Source: Agapetus fuscipes (Eukaryota; Arthropoda; Insecta; Trichoptera; Glossosomatidae). From it: 64,000 nucleotides of DNA. The translations under genes were made by a program, and so were the position numbers. The stretch spans positions 18,040,347-18,104,346 of the forward strand of contig OX637337.1 in NCBI GenBank assembly GCA_951799405.1, written 5' to 3'. Position 1 is the first letter of the stretch. Every line of letters starts with the position of its first letter. This document shows, piece by piece, positions 31,256 through 42,639 of the stretch. The notes under the pieces are model-generated. The model saw nothing but the letters and a program-made list of their open reading frames with translations. It searched no databases and was not told the DNA's origin.

Positions 31256-32119
31256 ACCCCCGTATTCACGATCAAAACTGGCACTAACTTAAGGGTAAAC
31301 TAGCGCTTAGATTGGGGAAATTCATTTCAAGAACAATACTTAAGGCGTGTTATAAAGCTAAATCTGCCGTTTTTGTTTCTTACACTTTATGGTCTTAGCA
31401 AAATAGTTAAAGTAATGAAAAAAATCAAGCATGTTTATTATTTATTTATCTTAATTATAAAGCAAACAAAAAATTAAACAAAATATATAACTTAAGAATT
31501 GCCACCACAATTTTTTTTTTAAAAAACGCGTTTTTTTTTCAATTTTTAGCTTTTTTTTTTCGTGTGTGCTGTATTTTGGATTTTTTTTTGTTTTTACTTA
31601 CAGAACTATACATTGTTTAGGTTCGATACTTAACGTTTTTTCAATAATGTCAATAGTTTTTGAGTAAATATGGAAAACCTGAAACTATTAAATGAATTAA
31701 ATTTTAATTAAATCAAAGAACACAGTTTTTCCATATTTACTCCAAAACTATTGACATTATTGAAAAAATGTTAAGTATCGAACCTAAAAAATGTATAGTT
31801 CTGTAAGTAAAAAGCAAAAAAAAAAATCCAAAATACAGCACACACGAAAAAAATGCTAAAAATGTAAAAAAAACGCGTTTTTTTAATATTTTTTTGTGGT
31901 GGCAATTCTTACGTTATATATTTTGTTTAAGCTTTAAAATTAAGATAAAAAAAATAATAAACATGCTTGATTTTTTTCATTACTGTAACTATTTTGCTAA
32001 GACCATAAAGTGTAAGAAACAAAAATGGCAGAAACAAAACGCTCCAGAATGTTGACCCTTGAGTTATTGTAGCGCTTGAGTTAGGCACTTAAATCAGTTT
32101 TGATCGTGAATACGGGGGT
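31256..32119. mobile_element. 864-bp foldback element
   Basis: Starts ACCCCCGTATTCACGATCAA (31256) and ends with the exact inverse TTGATCGTGAATACGGGGGT (32100-32119). The two ~400-bp arms match through most of their length, for example 'aatgtcaatagtttttgagt' (31648) against its inverse near 31740, and 'aattgccaccacaa' (31498) against 'tggtggcaattctt' (31896). The unpaired centre is only about 40 bp (31685-31725). No open frame of note. Confidence 0.85.
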
Positions 32120-32460
32120 GAGTCTCTCCTGGCCATTCAAGTTATGGTGTACCTGCGCAGGCGACCGGACCAAGATTAAAAATGAATGAGGTTCGCACAT
32201 GGATTTACATAAAGAATATTGTGTCGTCACCCAGATAGGTTGCTTGGGAAAAGGCAAACGAATATTTTGTTATTTTGGATGGCCGTTGTAAATAACGGCA
32301 TTCCCATGCAACACTAACATTTATTTGCACGCTGAAAAAAAGTTCCAAATTTAAAAATGAGCCAATTATGTAAAGTTTTGACGTAAATAACTATTATGTA
32401 CCTACAAAAATAAAGATATGCATACACCATGCTCGTACTGTCTGTACCTAACGCTGGTCG
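32120..32460. other. no gene recognised
   Basis: AT-rich. No repeat match or domain found. Confidence 0.4.
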
Positions 32461-32639
32461 TAAGGGAATATTTCATGAATATTCGTCTGGAATGCTTTGT
32501 GTACAAATATTTTCTCTCACGGAGCTTTTAATATTTAATACAGTACTACCTTTGAACATGGAAAGATTATAAGTGCATTTTTGGGGAAAAGCATGGCGCA
32601 CCTGTGCCAATGCTTCTTCTTGTTCTAGATTATAATTTG

Positions 32640-32860
32640 TTATTGAGCTGAAGTTATCCTCTTGGGAAGTAGAGCACCAGCTATCTCTCCATCTCTTTAG
32701 CGTCTTCCTTGCAGGCGATGTCCTACAGGTATACTGTGGGCAGCCACATGGGGGATTCTCCAACTGTCCATCCTATCCACGTGCTCCCTCCAGTACCACC
32801 GCCTCTTCCTGCCCCATCTCACGATGTCCTCTGTCTGACAGGTCTCTCTTGTTTCAGAGA
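32640..32860 (-). pseudogene. LINE-H RT C-terminal remnant
   Basis: On the minus strand 32850-32660 gives pieces in shifting frames: RWGRKRRWYWREHVDRMD, then ARKTLKRWRDSW. This order (HV-R-M, then a basic KRWRDSW) is typical of the end of LINE endonuclease-RT proteins. Frames are broken, so non-functional. Confidence 0.5.
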
Positions 32861-32926
32861 TTCCGACCCTGTCGCTTAAAGACTACCCTGCTATAAACTG
32901 ATAATTAAAATACCGTGAAATATAAA

Positions 32927-33178
32927 GGCTGGACATGTAGCACGTGCTGAGGATTCTAGGATAATTAGAAATGTCTTGAATGGTGCCGTCTTCGTCGTTA
33001 GACTACTCAGACGTCCCAGAATATGAAGAAAATACAATGTTGAGCCCGACGCGGAAGTTCTTGGAGTAAGGGGACCATAGAGGGAAGTAGCACAAGACAG
33101 AGAGTCCTGGAGGATTGTGATGCGGGAGGCCCTGAGCCTTCAAGGCTTTTGAGCCTTAGAAAGTAAAGTAAGTGGAAA
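32927..33178 (+). pseudogene. LINE-B RT C-terminal end
   Basis: Same block as 23845-24080 and 28490-28740 ('acatgtagcacgtgctgagg' to 'ccttcaaggcttttgagcct'), followed by an 'aaagtaaagtaagt' tail. Frame broken. Confidence 0.65.
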
Positions 33179-33202
33179 TAGAAGAAAAAATGACTTCATC
33201 AC

Positions 33203-33423
33203 CCAGTTGATAGCTTAGGTGGTAGAATAGTTGCGTTCCATGTTAGAGGGCTAAGGTTCAATCCCCACCGAAAGTGTTAAACACCATGTCACGGATGGTT
33301 TTGGTGTTATGACAAAAACCGAAATCGAAATCCGGGCAAACTTTGCTCATCTTTCACAAAAAATAAGAATCAATCTCGGGATCTAGGAAACCCCTAAAAT
33401 AATTGTAGAATAATGCCGGCCAA
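33203..33423 (+). repeat. SINE-A copy
   Basis: Head at 33207-33270 with 'gatagcttaggtggtagaat' (A-box-like) and 'aaggttcaatccccacc' (B-box-like), then a body with 'gtgttatgacaaaaaccgaa'. It abuts the next tail module, which replaces its 3' half. Confidence 0.7.
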
Positions 33424-33674
33424 CTATAATCTATAATCTAAGTTGAAAAGATATGTATCATTTAAGATTAATATTAAATGCATTCCCATAAACAGACATG
33501 TATAAGTTCGTGCTTATACATGCCACATGTGGATCTACCAATATAAAAACCAAATCCCAAATGAAAAGAAGCCCTGCAATTCTTGCCGATCTTCTCTGAA
33601 ACAGGGGTGACATTGGCGAAGTGAAGCATTTTTCAGTCAGCCTCATACCAACCTACTCGGATATGTCAAGGAAT
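33424..33674 (-). repeat. RTE-1 tail module copy
   Basis: Complete module from 'ataatctataatctaagttg' to 'tcagcctcataccaacctac', with a small deletion at the 'acagtatgggtggtcagcc' region. Confidence 0.8.
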
Positions 33675-35075
33675 TTATCAACTTATCTGAGAAAATAAAT
33701 ATTTGCACTGTATGTTTAGTTAAATGGCGTTTTTAAATTGCATATGATGCTATGTGAATTTGTTTTACAGTGCCATTACTGGTAACTTTTCTTTGAGACA
33801 ATTTCCTTTTCCATACGGACATACACCATGTCAGGGACGACTTTTATCACGACGCAATTAGTTCTCACCCTCCCAATATGCAACGCAAGCATGCTGCACG
33901 ACGTACAAAATAGTTCATGCTATTTCTGCTATGCGAAGCTGAGAAAGACTTGTTTCGTGTGACATATTATCTTGCAAACTTTATTAATTTTCATTATTTT
34001 AAGCTTACAAATTTTGTAATGAAACATTCTTTATCTTGTGACTTGATAATAAAGAGTTGATGATTTCATTAGAGCGCCGTTTCGTGATGTAGTTACTCCA
34101 ACGGCGCTTGTGGAAATGATGCCAGAAATTTGTTTGTCTTCAGTGCATTTCAGAACTTTTTTTTTCTTCTTCTTTATCCGCCATTTTCAATCCGATCCTC
34201 GAAGTAGGTCTGCTCTAACCATCTACACGCCTTGTGTTCAGCATTTTTTTCTTGGACACTTGGATGCTTAATTGAAGGCAGTTGACATCACGTTTGCCAG
34301 ATGGGCTGGTGACTCCCCCTTGATCCGTAGGGAGTATTTAATTTCAACCCTGCGTTTCTGGCAAGGCACACAGGTAAGCATTCTTCTATTCACCATATTA
34401 AAGACACGCCATATTCCCCAGGAACCAATTCCAAATAAATAACCACACACCCTCAGATGATAATACTTCAAACATTCTCTTTCGAAAACCCTTTTCCTTC
34501 ATATACTTACACGATGAAACCTTCAACGACTAATTCTGTCTCTGGATCATTTTGTATTTATTGCATCTCTGACGATGCAAACGGTGTGTTTGCGCTTTTG
34601 TGGTTGTGGATAGTTTCATAGACGTAAAAGTAATTAGTTCCATTTCTATCTTTTGAGATGGAAGACAATAAAGGTAATTCAATGAATATTTTGGTACTTA
34701 GTGCTTTACGTTTCCATGTGCAGAAAGTAAGATGTGTATTTTTTGTTCAGCTACGTCTTCTATATTATTTTCCGTGCATTTACATTCAATGGCGTGTTAA
34801 ATAGACAGATTTACATACGAGTATCTCAGGGTCTTTAGTCTGCTTGTACAAGTTTCTGGTGAAGTCTTATCCGTCATTTTATGCGACAGGACTGGCCGAG
34901 GCGGTGACGGCGTGTACCCGTGTTCTGGGCGTGCACTAATGGCGCGTCCGCCGCTGCCCTCTTTAATTGGCATGCCCGATAACAAACACCGATGTCCGCC
35001 TCTGCTTTAGCCGTAGCAGAGAAACACTCGAAGAAACTAACAAGCTAATGAGAGAGACATGACATTTTAAAGAAC
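33675..35075. other. no gene recognised; CpG-rich patch near 34.9 kb
   Basis: Mostly AT-rich. 34885-34990 is CpG-rich (for example 'atggcgcgtccgccgctgcc'). No domain in the short open frames. Confidence 0.4.
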
Positions 35076-35079
35076 TATT

Positions 35080-35410
35080 TATTTTTCTGTGATCATCATC
35101 ACCTCCTAAAGATTGTGCTTTGTTGTGGCAGGCTGGCAGACGTCTGTCTCTGTTGGTTGCCATCCTCTTGAACTGTAAATAAGATGAGACATCCATGAGC
35201 CGTTTAAAATTCGGGAAGGTCTCGTTTGTTTTTCCAAGATTGTTCCTCAGTGTTGTTACGAAGAAAGGTACTATGTCTAATCGAATGTCCTATGAGTTGA
35301 ATTTTCTTCTTCAAAATGTATCTTATGAGCTTTTTTATTTCTTCTTCTTCCTGCAAAATCTTTTCTTTGTTTTTCCAACTTCTGATCGACCCATTGGTCA
35401 TCTTGGTCAT
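35080..35410 (-). pseudogene. LINE-G RT C-terminal end
   Basis: On the minus strand 35360-35204 reads KKKIQLIGHSIRHSTFLRNN, a LINE post-RT motif, to a stop. In another frame 35196-35090 reads MDVSSYLQFKRMATNRDRRL and then PACHNKAQSLGGDDDH with a GAT-rich tail. A frameshift near 35200 separates the two parts. It is the least rearranged LINE-G end here and identifies the origin of the 29.4-kb minisatellite. Confidence 0.65.
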
Positions 35411-35479
35411 CTTATTCCAAAGTCACATCGCGAATGCCATTCATACATTCATTGATTTGCTCAAAAAGGCTTGTCCAAT

Positions 35480-35560
35480 TGCGCTCACGATGTCCAAGCG
35501 GGTAGTAGGGAAAGATGGCTGGATGACTTCAAGGAAACTGCAGGCAGAGGACGTCTGAGT
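35480..35560 (+). pseudogene. possible LINE-E C-terminal remnant
   Basis: 'gatgtccaagcgggtagtag' followed by 'gatggctggatgacttcaag' resembles the stretch at 40590-40640. Short and uncertain. Confidence 0.25.
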
Positions 35561-35564
35561 ACAG

Positions 35565-36895
35565 TAGTAAACGAAACTTATTGAAAAAATAGGACGCTAA
35601 AAAAAGAAGAAGTTTTTTTGTAAATTAAAGACTTTTTTTAAGCGAGAACGCGTAAGATAAAATATATTTGATAGACTGTTTGCTTTTAACGCCACCTTAT
35701 AGATTTTTTTTGTCAGTGGAACCAAGATGGCGTCAAGTTCATGAAGCATACTGGTTTCTCTTCTCGTTACCCGCCTCATTTTCTCTGATTACTGCGATAC
35801 GCGTGCAATAATTAAAATGACCATTAACGCGCCCCTGACGCAGAGAGAGGGCAAATAAGGTAGTTATGTACCAGTAGTATATACTATACTAACAGTTGGT
35901 ACATAAAGTATAGGAACTTACCTAATCAGGTCAATGTAATGTTTTCCTGCTTAGTAGTTTTATAAATGATTGAGGTATTTACATAAATCAGGTCTGTGCT
36001 TAAATTAATATAGACAAAATTGTGACGTGACACGGATGGGTTCCTAAGGAAAAAGGAAACCGTTTTTTATTTTTTATTGCTTGGCGAGGAATGACGTTTC
36101 ATATAAAAGTGACGTTTGCTAGTCTAAATTCAAATTTGGAACAATATTTACACTTGTATATCAACTTGATGTTTGAAGAACCGTTGTTAAAGAACTTACA
36201 TTACACTCAACGTTTCATTTTAATGTCGATGTTATTATAACTTGAAACCTTCGATAGGAAAAAAGAGATAATGTCATCTGTTGAGATTGAAACAAAAGAA
36301 AAGCAAGATAATTGTTGTTGTCCTAATCATAATTATTACGAATTAAAAAAAAACGATATGTGAGAACCACTTATTCTTTATAGTTGTGACTTGTGCAGAA
36401 AGGGTGTCCCCTGAAGACGTTGACTATAAGGCTGGAATTTTGTACATCTTTCCCATATCATCGCTGTAATTAAAAAAAACATCTTATTATCTTGGTTTCA
36501 AATAAGTTACTTTGACCATTAAGCCATCTACCAAATGGCAGATGCAAAAATGTACATTGAATGTTTTTTTCTCTTTCTGTAGAATCCTTTTCATTAACAA
36601 ACATTATTAGCATAACAAGACTTGTAAAAACAACACTCGAAACAACATGTCTCATAAAATCAAAGACGGCAATCTAGGATGTAAAGAAGAAATACGTTAA
36701 TGTTTGGAAACCGAAGAATTTTGTCTCACATCATTTCCATACATATTGCGCTTATCTAAAAAATCATAGATTGCTGTTTTTGTTTCTATTTGAAAAAGCG
36801 TTTATTAAAGTTAACGGTCTAATTAAAGTGACGTTAACGTTGTTTTTAACAAACGCATCCCATGGCTGTTATTCGGAAACGCTTGTTATCCGTGA
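35565..36895. other. no gene recognised
   Basis: AT-rich, 1.3 kb. No domain, RNA gene or repeat match seen. Confidence 0.4.
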
Positions 36896-36904
36896 TAGCC
36901 CGTG

Positions 36905-37955
36905 TGTCCGTGATTGATAGTAATTAACCGTGCAGTTGCTGCATCTCATTATCCGGGCTGGGTATCCGTCACAGAGTTAAGAATTTGTTCGATGTGCTCA
37001 TTTTGGGGGTGATTCAAATTGTGAAATTTATTTCGTGGATTTTACATTTATTTTGTTATTTAAACTTTTGAATTATTCTGAAATTTTGAAAAATATAATA
37101 TTTTGGATTTTATTTTGGAACATTTCTTCATTTGGATTTTTTTCTTGCCGAGCAAACGTCAGTTTTGTGTCATCCTTAGAAACGAATAATACAACCTTTG
37201 CTGATCTTGTTCCTTGCAACCCAGGCGTCACAATATTGTCTATGTGAAATCATGTGCTGAATCCATGAGCTAGTTAAAGTTGGTATTTAAGAAGTTGTCA
37301 CGGGTGTCAGAATACGGATATTATATCAGCGAGAACTTGTCACGGATATTGCGTAACATGCCACAAATTACGGATAGCATTTTTCAAGTCACGGATACCA
37401 TGCTCTAAGTCACGAATACTGTTTCGAGCGTATGGTAGTATTAGTGCATACGTGATTGTAATCACGCTGGAAGAACATCGCTCTGGAGGCATCCACTATG
37501 CTCGAGAAATCAAGAACAGTCGAGAAACATCCGTATGAACGTAAATAAATCTAAGACGCAATCGTGTGCAGGACATAGTGTCAACTACAACATTGAGCCG
37601 TAAAGTCTAGAAATGAGCTAGAAAGAGCTAGAAATCAGTAAATTTAAATAGTGAATCAAACCGTGTAAAATAAAGTCTGATTAAATAAATATTATAATTG
37701 CAGTTTAATTACAAGAGAACCCCAACTAAAATAATAACAATACCATGTCTCAATACAGAGTTACCAAGTACCAAAATACGGATACTACGACTCACAACAC
37801 GAATATGATGTACCAAGTCACGGTTACCATATAACGAGAAGCCGGACCATTTTTGAGGACTTTGTTCCCCGAAATATCCTGTGTATCCGTGATTGATAAT
37901 AATTAACCGGCAGAGTTGCTGCATCTCATTATCCGGGCCGGGCATCCGTCAGGCC
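36905..37955. repeat. degenerate CACGGATA-type array with flanking direct repeat
   Basis: 36908-36976 and 37880-37952 are direct copies (~70 bp, 'ccgtgattgatagtaattaa' … 'gctgcatctcattatccggg'). Between them, 37300-37440 and 37740-37845 contain irregular 'agtcacggatacca' units. The array is split by the LTR-like unit at 37457-37739. Confidence 0.6.
37457..37739 (+). mobile_element. LTR-1-like unit, diverged
   Basis: The 3' two thirds match 24561-24939: 'attgagccgtaaagtctaga', 'gtgtaaaataaagtctgatt', 'ttgcagtttaatta', 'ccccaactaaaataataaca'. The 5' end is poorly conserved, so the start is tentative. Confidence 0.55.
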
Positions 37956-38510
37956 TAAGGACTTCGGCGATGAGGACATTTTTCTCGCGCTGACATAGCG
38001 AGCATTGTTGACAAGCGAATACATGCATTCTTCATATCACAGCAGGTAATAGGTTTATGATATTATAGTTAGTCCACTGAAAGATTAGTTTTACAATGGT
38101 GAGTCAATCTTAAATCGTGAAAATATGTAATACGACACAACATAAAAATATACCTCTACGTATCAGAAAGCATAGATTGCATAGAAAGCATATAGATTGT
38201 CGTAAAAGTAATGTGTTGATTTCAGTTCAATAGCTACAAATATTTTTTTACGTTACCTTTAAAATTGTTATTATTGCAACCTTCTTTGGGAAACATTAAA
38301 AAAGGTTTCCCAGCTGTATCGAATTGTCAGATACGTTAAATAAATGAAGGTTAGAAAATGTTTATTTGACGATTTTATGACAAAATCCCACTTTCGGGCA
38401 CAGTTTCGAAGGTGTGAATTGCTATAATGATCGCTAATCTTCACTGAAGAGGCACAAGAAGAAAAAGAGGAAGAAGCAAAACCTTTTAATTTTTTTCAAA
38501 AATAGAGATT
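37956..38510. other. no gene recognised
   Basis: AT-rich, no matched repeat or domain. Confidence 0.4.
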
Positions 38511-38518
38511 TTGTCTTA

Positions 38519-38768
38519 CCAATGTCTTTGGAATGGTTGAGGGTTAAGGCGTTGGCGTTCAAATTTCAAACCCCGCCTGCGTCGTGTGCTATCGACAATA
38601 ACTTCAACCCTGGTTCAACAGATGTTATTTAGTAATCGTTCGTTAATGATTAATTAAAAATATTTAATATATACATTATAAATTGATATATTAATATTTG
38701 TGTTTGGTCAGGTAAAATAGGTTTGTGCGTTGTATCTCTCTTCAAAAATCTATTTGAATAAAGCCATT
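38519..38768 (+). repeat. SINE-B copy
   Basis: Shares with 44300-44545 and 46850-47100 a tRNA-like head ('ggttgagggttaaggcgttg', 'caaatttcaaaccccgcctg'), an 'aaccctggttcaacagatgt' core and an 'caaaaatctatttgaataaa' end. Confidence 0.6.
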
Positions 38769-38989
38769 TTTGGTGAGCTCTTAAAAATGAGATCTTTTAA
38801 GCGAGCGTTAAAGCACATATATAACCTTTTTCTTCAACATACGTAGGCAATGCCATCTTCTCCAGGTTGCATTCTACGCGTCCTTTTTGCGTTGCATTTT
38901 TTTGCACAGATTGGCAAAAACGACGCACGCGAACCAATTAAGGCCTAAAGGACCGCTGGGACACAATGGGAGATTTGGGACAAGGCGTA

Positions 38990-39125
38990 ATGAACACAAA
39001 GCTTAGAAACAACGTGTAGCGGTAGCCTTGACGTCGTTTCCCTTAAGTGATGACTGGAAGTTACAAGATACGTCTGCGTATGGCGAGATGCTACAACTTT
39101 CCGATTGTACTCAGGGGCCAGAAAA
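38990..39125 (+). pseudogene. LINE-D RT remnant
   Basis: 'tgcgtatggcgagatgctac' and the following bases correspond to 44950-45000, where one frame reads RCYIFPIVVYGMERWT. A short fossil. Confidence 0.35.
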
Positions 39126-39164
39126 TCCAGTTTTTTTACGAATATGATGATGATGAATACGTAT

Positions 39165-39482
39165 TGCTATGATTTTTACTTAGATTTTTTAAATTAAACA
39201 ACGATTTATCTATATAATAGCATTTATTTAAAACAACATACGGGTACACATTACTTATCTAGCTCTATAGACTTCCCGTCACAATGTTTCAATATTCTCT
39301 GTCTCTTTGTTTCAATGCGGCTCGTATATATAGGTAAGAAAGAGATGATTCTTGCATATTCTAGATTATTTCACATATTTTTATAATGGATTGTTCCACA
39401 CACATACTATATTATTCGACACTATTTCAGTTAGACACCAGCAAACTACGTGCATGTACACATAAACTCATAGTTCGTAACA
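39165..39482 (-). mobile_element. LTR-1-like unit, diverged
   Basis: The minus strand runs from TGTTACGAAC (39482) to CATAGCA (39165), as in the copies at 1169 and 24561, but with substitutions and deletions inside. No clear target duplication. Confidence 0.65.
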
Positions 39483-39912
39483 TTAATATTGAAAAATTAT
39501 ACAATTTTAAGTACCTAATAAAAATATCTTTGCTTCCGTTTCTTTAAGACGAACGTTTTTTTTTCTTAAAATTAATTGGCTTACTTTTTAATGAAGTTAT
39601 TTTGCATAATAAAGAGGGGGATATTCAATATATATTTTTTATGTAACTATGTACTAAAGGAAACATATCTATTTAAAGCATCATTTTAATGAGTAGTAGG
39701 GAAAATAATTAATTGTTTGTGAAATTAACATGTAAGCGATGAAGTAATTTTCAATGCAAAGTTTTAATTGATTCTGAAAACATGCCGAAGACTTTCTTCT
39801 CCCAAAAAAAATATCTTCTTATATCATCTCGGCCAAAATTATTTACAAATTTCGCAGGCCGTTTGATCTGGTCATAATATGAGTAAAATCATTTCAAAAT
39901 TAAACCTTACAT
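39483..39912. other. no gene recognised
   Basis: AT-rich spacer with no match. Confidence 0.4.
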
Positions 39913-39913
39913 T

Positions 39914-40155
39914 TGGTTGGTATGAGGCTGACCGCACATTCTTAAAAAGCTTGGTTCACTGTCGCCAATGCCCCCCCGCTTTCAGAAAAAGGCGGTAGGA
40001 GTTGCAAAGTTTATGTTCATCAGAAGTTTGGTTTATTTTGTAAGTACACACGCAGCATGTGTAAGCGCGATCTTACATATTTTGTCTGCTTGCGCGTATG
40101 CATTCATTAATATAAGCCATAAATGTCAATATATCTTTATAACTTCGATTATGGG
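39914..40155 (+). repeat. RTE-1 tail module copy
   Basis: Complete from GGTTGGTATGAGGCTGACC (39916) to 'cttcgattatg'. It starts at the same base as several other solitary modules. Confidence 0.8.
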
Positions 40156-40399
40156 AGAACTAATATTATTCTCGACGTTTCTTTTGGTGAAGTAATCAAA
40201 GCCTTCAGAAGGCACCCTTTCTGTACGGTGGTTGAGGATGAACTGACTTTTTATTATTGCATTGATTTCAGCGTTTTCTCTCTATTAACCTAGGAGTCGC
40301 GCGGTCTACTAGGTAGTAGGGTTTATGAGTCACGTGTGTTTTCAGCATCCCCATACGGCTTGAAAACGAAAAACCTCACTCAGTAGAGCGCCAACAGAC

Positions 40400-40765
40400 T
40401 GCGAGGACGTGCCGAAGAGCCATTAAAGGAGCATTCTAGGAATCAGTCTCAGGGTCAAGGTTCCCAACCAAGAGATCCGCATATGCACTGGTGCCAATGA
40501 TGTACCACAATGCATGACCTGCTCAATGTGGCACTGTGAAGGTCACTTTGTAAGACAGGTGGCCGAAAACGATCGCCCAATGGTGACCCAGGATGTCCAA
40601 ACGGGGAGCAGGGAAACCCCAACTTAGGTGACTGGACGCCATCAATGGAACTACATATGAACAAGGGATGGCTGAACACAGGAATCGATAGAAAAGTGTG
40701 AAGAAGGTTGGAGGGAGTCCACGCCCAGGAGTGGACTGAGGAAAGTTGAGAAAGAAGAAAAAAGG
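40400..40765 (+). pseudogene. LINE-E RT C-terminal remnant
   Basis: Broken frames contain HFVRQVAENDRPMVTQDVQT and later 'gtggactgaggaaagttgag', recalling the end of LINE ORF2 proteins of R1/RTE type. Multiple stops. Identification is by resemblance only. Confidence 0.35.
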
Positions 40766-41138
40766 GCAGTAAGAACTAAAAACATGGTTTACTCAATATT
40801 CACGAGATGAGGACCTGTTTTTTTTATACTTTGAGAAAATCCTTCAACAAAATGAAAAATCCAGCGCAGTGTATTGTACGCATGTATTCCAGAAACAAAT
40901 TTATTATTTGTATGCAATTTGTGTTATCACAATGTTTCCTTTTTCCCACATAAATATTCTTGTGAAAATGATTTTTCTTGTTCAATTTAGTTCTGGACTA
41001 AAGTACCTACACTAAAGTATACGTAAGTGCGTGTTCGAACGAGAAATAAATAGAGCGAAAAAACGTTTGCCCGCCAAGAAGAGAGTTGGGAGTATTCTCA
41101 ATGATGCTTTAATATATTACGTTAAGAAAACTTTAATG
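40766..41138. other. no gene recognised
   Basis: AT-rich. No domain. Confidence 0.4.
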
Positions 41139-41246
41139 CAGTGTTTTTCAAACTGTGGGTCTCGAAGCTGTACTTGGCGGGTTGCCGGGAAAAAGGAAAT
41201 ACGCAAAGTTCTAAAATCGCGTTCTTATCGCGTTTTCCTCAGACGG
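41139..41246 (+). repeat. hAT-like terminal fragment
   Basis: Begins CAGTGTTTTTCAAACTGTGG, a form common at the ends of hAT transposons and their MITEs. No matching opposite end was found nearby, and SINE-A follows. Confidence 0.35.
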
Positions 41247-41492
41247 TCGCAAGTGGCGTGTGGAACCTATTTATTTTCACAGGGGGTCAGCCTTGCACCC
41301 ACTTACAACCACTGCATTTATTGTAAAGGATGAGTATACCTTGCCGATTTGATTTGATTTCGGGTTTGAAATTGACACCAAAATGGAAAATTATTTCTGA
41401 TACCCTTGGTGGGGATTGAACCCCAACCCTCTGGAATGGAACTCAAGCATTCTACCAAGTGAGTTATCGCCTGCACCAATTGAGATATTTCT
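41247..41492 (-). repeat. SINE-A copy
   Basis: On the minus strand the head at 41490-41405 contains 'aggttgggg'-type B-box sequence ('ggggttcaatccccaccaag'), followed by the body and the 'tgtgaaaataaataggttcc' block. A deletion removes part of the middle. Confidence 0.65.
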
Positions 41493-42085
41493 AACAGATA
41501 TAGTTTGTAATATATTTGTGGCAATGTCTAATTAATTATACACTGAATACTTTCCCGACCTCCAATTAGGGAAGCAGTGGTCTATAGCATGTTAAAAAAG
41601 CCGCAGTTTCCTGTGTGGCAAATTTGGCGTGACGTCAGCAAACAGCTGATAAATGCCGGGAGATGGTGCGCGGAGCAAGACGACAGCTTAGTCGTACTGA
41701 GTTGTAGAGGTGAGCTCCCTTTTCTACTTGAGTTCTTTCGTCGACTAACTAACATTTACATTCAATTATATTTAAATAGTTCCTTACCGTTCTTCTTCTA
41801 ATTTGTATATTTCGCATTATTATTTGAGACTCACATTTGGGGCCTATTGCACGAACCTCTAATCTATATTTGTTTGACATATCAAATTTGATTGCTTCGT
41901 CAAATTTTGATTTGACCTCGGTTAAATATTTATTGGAAGTGGGTTTTAATATTATGGAATTTGAACAGGAAATATGATGTACATCAGCTGACTTACGCAT
42001 GTGTAATCAAATGTTTGAGTTTAAATGGAGAAATCATACTTAATGTCGATTTTTGTCTGATTGGAGTTTCGTGCAACAGGCCCTT
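41493..42085. other. no gene recognised; promoter-like bases near 41.6 kb
   Basis: 41620-41720 is GC-richer, with a TGACGTCA-type site near 41630 and 'agaggtgagctc' (splice-donor-like) near 41706. The 74-codon frame from 41577 has no known domain. An unidentified host first exon is possible but unsupported. Confidence 0.3.
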
Positions 42086-42148
42086 AATGTCTGCCTGTCG
42101 GCGTGCATTGAGTATAAGCCTTAAATGTCATATCTTTTCAATTATAGT
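42086..42148 (+). repeat. RTE-1 tail module, 3' fragment
   Basis: 'tctgcctgtcggcgtgcatt' and then 'aaatgtcatatcttttcaat' corresponds to the last ~60 bp of the module. Confidence 0.45.
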
Positions 42149-42639
42149 ACAGGGTTGAAATCCCTAAAAATCTTTTCACTGTTAAAAACTGGTGTAAGCA
42201 CTGCATGTTGGACTTTATAAATGAAAAAAAAAGGCTTAACACCACGCAGAGTCAACGTCAATTTGTTGTGTGAGATGCATAAAAACATTACTCTGTTCAT
42301 TGCATTACACAAATCTAATGAATATTTCAACCCTCCTCAAATATGATACAAAATTTTCTTATTTTTCTCAGACTGACCAATTAGCTACTTGTTTATTTTA
42401 TTTTTATTTTTATTAAACAAACAAACAGTTATACATGTAGGTACTATATGTGAATAACATAGTTATAACAATTCAAAAACCAGCAAAATCGTCCGATCGC
42501 AAAAAGTTTAATCGTCTATTCATTTTTTTTTAATAAATGACCTCGAAGTTAAGATAAGACCAAACCAAATTTCCACAGCTTGAAAGTGAAAATTTAATAT
42601 GCAAAATTATAAACAAGTGCCAGTGTAAAGCACTTTGAA

